Positions 29,523 through 31,025 of a DNA stretch of 31,025 nucleotides are shown here, in pieces. Source of the stretch: JACVRU01 sp040902725 (GTDB lineage: Bacteria > Actinomycetota > Thermoleophilia > Gaiellales > Gaiellaceae); the NCBI GenBank assembly GCA_040902725.1, contig JBBDWU010000027.1, positions 1-31,025 on the forward strand, in the 5' to 3' direction. How positions within the stretch are numbered: the first letter of the stretch is position 1; every line of letters begins with the position of its first letter. Both the position numbers and the translations under genes were made by a program. The notes beneath the pieces were generated by a model, which searched no databases, was not told the origin of the DNA, and was given only the letters and a program-made list of their open reading frames with translations.

Positions 29523-29592
29523 CTTGTCGGATTTCCTGACAAGATAGCGTCATATTCCGACAGTGTCAAGGGAGCCGTCGGCTTTTCCGACA
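29523..29592. promoter_or_regulatory. Divergent control region: operator boxes and minus-strand promoter
   Basis: Between the divergent ACP and AcpS genes (29513-29620). Minus-strand promoter: TTGACA (29569-29564), 17 nt, TATCTT (29546-29541). TTCCGACA appears at 29555-29562 and 29585-29592, 30 bp apart, and a near copy is inverted at 29526-29533. Also CTTGTC (29523-29528) pairs with GACAAG (29538-29543) across the -10 side, and GACAGTGTC (29559-29567) overlaps the -35. Boxes over both promoter elements suggest repression by the XRE protein. I see no clear -35/-10 for the plus-strand acpS. Confidence 0.7.
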
Positions 29593-29620
29593 AACGGCTC
29601 GCTGGCGGGGCGGCGGCACC

Positions 29621-30010
29621 GTGAGCGGCATCAAGGCACCGCTGATCGGGCTGGATCTGATCGAACCGCGTCGTTTGCAGGCGCGACTCGAGCGCACCGA
29701 AGGGCTGGACCGCGAGTTATTCCATCCGGCCGAGCTCGCGTACTGCGCACGCCAGGTCGACCCGTATCAGCATCTCGCCGCGCGATTCGCCGCAAAGGAG
29801 GCCGTTATCAAAGCGCTCGGCATCGACGGCTGGGATCCGCTCGAGATTGAGATTGGTGCTGGTGGCAAGGAACCTTCGGTCCGCCTGTACGGCGATATCG
29901 CCGCCCGCGCCGAAGCGCTGGGGGTCACAATGACCGTGTCGTTGAGCCACGTGGCCTCAATCGCCGGCGCGGTCGCGCTCGCCACAGCTGCCGGCAGCCA
30001 CAGCGCCTGA
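29621..30010 (+). CDS. acpS: Holo-[acyl-carrier-protein] synthase, AcpS-type
   Basis: A 129-residue AcpS phosphopantetheinyl transferase: GLDLIEPRRL (metal-binding Asp, usually GxDxxE), FHPAELAYC, FAAKEAVIKALG (the FAAKEA hallmark) and VSLSHVASIAGAVAL near the end. It transfers 4'-phosphopantetheine from CoA to the ACP Ser, most likely Ser48 of the divergent ACP. GTG start. The first motif keeps both acidic residues (Asp and Glu). A second AcpS for primary metabolism is expected elsewhere in the genome. Confidence 0.92.
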   Translation: MSGIKAPLIGLDLIEPRRLQARLERTEGLDRELFHPAELAYCARQVDPYQHLAARFAAKEAVIKALGIDGWDPLEIEIGAGGKEPSVRLYGDIAARAEALGVTMTVSLSHVASIAGAVALATAAGSHSA

Positions 30011-30298
30011 GCATGATCTAGGGAAGTGAACGGCCGCCGACTGTCGTCGCGTGTGCCGTCGCATCTGGCGTCGGATCTGCCGTCGGGTCCGGACTGGATG
30101 CCCCTCGTGCTGCAAAGCCGCCGCACATTCGCCGGTTTCCGGCTTCGGTTCTGCTCGCGACAAGGTGGCGGAAGTTCGTGACCTCAGTAAAGGACGGACT
30201 GCGCGCGTTGGCGCCGCAGCTCGTTCCGCGCTCGCCTATCGCCCGCCGGCGCAACCGGTCGCCCTCGAGCTCATCCCCGCCGCCTCGCCGAGTCGAAC
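30011..30298. other. Non-coding stretch with 12 bp imperfect tandem repeats
   Basis: No gene is convincing. Four imperfect 12 bp units run from 30044 to 30091 (TCGTCGCGTGTG, CCGTCGCATCTG, GCGTCGGATCTG, CCGTCGGGTCCG). The minus-strand frame over them gives an Arg-rich peptide that looks like an artefact. This may be the right edge of the acpS-containing cassette. Confidence 0.5.
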
Positions 30299-30529
30299 TC
30301 AGGCTCGAGCGCGGTTCGCCACCAGGCCGGTGAAATCGAGCCCGCGCGGCGCCATCGTCTCCCGGAGCATGATCGCCACGCCGTCGCTCTCCAGCTCGCG
30401 CGCCGCCAACCTCACGTCCTCGGGAGACTCCGCCTGCAGCACGATGTCGTGCTCAAGATCGCGCGTGGTCACGCTGCCCTGCGCGTCCAGTAGCTCAAGC
30501 ATCCGGGCCTTCGCCCTCGCGGCGTTCAC
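30299..30529 (-). CDS. Small protein, possible winged-helix-like, unknown
   Basis: A 76-residue reading from a GTG at 30529 (NAARAKARMLELLDAQGSVTTRDLEHDIVLQAESPEDVRLAARELESDGVAIMLRETM...). The alternation of helix, turn, helix and a terminal MLRETMAP strand resembles a small winged-helix or DNA-binding fold, but I do not recognise a family. The longer upstream frame looks antisense to the next gene. It diverges from the 30617 gene. Confidence 0.55.
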   Translation of the reverse strand: MNAARAKARMLELLDAQGSVTTRDLEHDIVLQAESPEDVRLAARELESDGVAIMLRETMAPRGLDFTGLVANRARA

Positions 30530-30616
30530 CCGCGAGACGATACGCCGATTCTCGAGATCGCGACAAGACCTGGTCCGTCGCTGTGCCGCACAAACACGGC
30601 CGGGTAGGATCGGTCT

Positions 30617-30934
30617 ATGGCTGAGAATGATGCGGACACCGTGCGCGACGTAGTCGCGCAGCTCGAACAGGCGAAGCGGCACTACGGTGATGCGTTGGAC
30701 GAGGGGCGATCGGTGAAGTGGGATGCGATCGTGGCAAATCTGAGGAGGGCCGCCGAGCTGCTCGACCCGGGGCACTCAGGCGACGTCGATCGTCGCGGTG
30801 GGGTTCAGCTCGTCAACGAGGCTTCGGCAGAGCTCCGCGTGAAATTCGGGCAGATCGGGTCGTGGAACAACGAGGCGCTCCGTCTCGCGGTGTCGGACGC
30901 CCACCGGCGGCTCGACGGACTCATCGGCGCTTAG
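30617..30934 (+). CDS. Small acidic helical protein of unknown function
   Basis: A 105-residue cytosolic protein (MAENDADTVRDVVAQLEQAKRHYGDALDEG ... NNEALRLAVSDAHRRLDGLIGA), all helical, no membrane segment. A TAGGAT -10-like box at 30605-30610 is 6 nt upstream of the ATG, so the mRNA is probably leaderless. I do not recognise the family. Confidence 0.65.
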   Translation: MAENDADTVRDVVAQLEQAKRHYGDALDEGRSVKWDAIVANLRRAAELLDPGHSGDVDRRGGVQLVNEASAELRVKFGQIGSWNNEALRLAVSDAHRRLDGLIGA

Positions 30935-31025
30935 AACCTCTAACTCTATGAAGGGACCCGCTCGGCGGTAGCGAAGTCCGTCGGCATCTGTCGTCAAGCT
31001 CGGGAGGCGATGTCGATGCGGGCGA
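30935..31025. other. Window end without a supported gene
   Basis: The last 91 nt hold no complete gene; a short minus-strand frame here is antisense to the previous gene. A gene could begin beyond the edge. Confidence 0.4.

Noticed and set aside
22990..30900. CRISPR array or IS element in the accessory region
   Set aside because: There are no regular repeat-spacer units, no transposase or integrase motif and no terminal inverted repeats.

Overview
The window is high-GC DNA with actinobacterial gene families, dense overlapping genes and GTG starts. The type IV pilus locus without flagellar genes, the TIGR02569-like kinase and the copZ-copA-csoR unit suggest a soil actinobacterium, possibly class Thermoleophilia (Gaiellales or Solirubrobacterales). 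That placement is inference from gene content only; no 16S is present.

Layout. 1-1509 (minus): tRNA-Met, rpmG, secE, nusG and the start of rplK, a conserved translation/transcription block. 1522-4066 (minus): a copper operon copZ-copA-csoR with a perfect CsoR-type operator. 4088-5140: an RpoD-like sigma factor. 5188-5591: a paired palindromic repeat lying at the breakpoint of a frameshifted DUF1801 pseudogene.

5694-21693 is a complete type IV pilus locus: pilT1-pilM-pilN-pilO-pilP-like-pilV-like-pilC; a separately transcribed major pilin; pilB; a PASTA protein-pilW-pilX-pilD operon; and pilT2 with a lytic transglycosylase/M23 peptidase. Six sites in this locus have the form TAAA/TCAA, exactly 16 nt, GCCGATNN, which is the FliA/WhiG (sigma-28) consensus (one has a poor -35). 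Each sits just upstream of a transcription unit, so the locus looks like a sigma-28-type regulon. A second copy of the paired palindrome lies at 14004-14085.

21719-22809 carries tRNA-Tyr, a DUF1996 protein and tRNA-Thr(GGT). From 22810 onward the DNA looks accessory, with less extreme base composition and rare families. One minus-strand, mostly overlapping gene run reads: acyl carrier protein, XRE repressor, ImmA/IrrE metalloprotease fused to a chagasin-like inhibitor, a cytosolic papain-like protease, a thymidylate-synthase-like enzyme, a protein resembling the 5-hmdU DNA kinase helical domain family (putative DNA base hypermodification), a MazG/DUF1599-like protein, a TylF-like methyltransferase, and another small helical protein. 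A holo-ACP synthase is divergent from it, across a shared regulatory region with repeated TTCCGACA boxes and a good -35/-10. This is the best candidate for an undescribed system: a protease-plus-inhibitor control module joined to a predicted nucleotide or DNA base modification module. The window ends with two small uncharacterised divergent genes.
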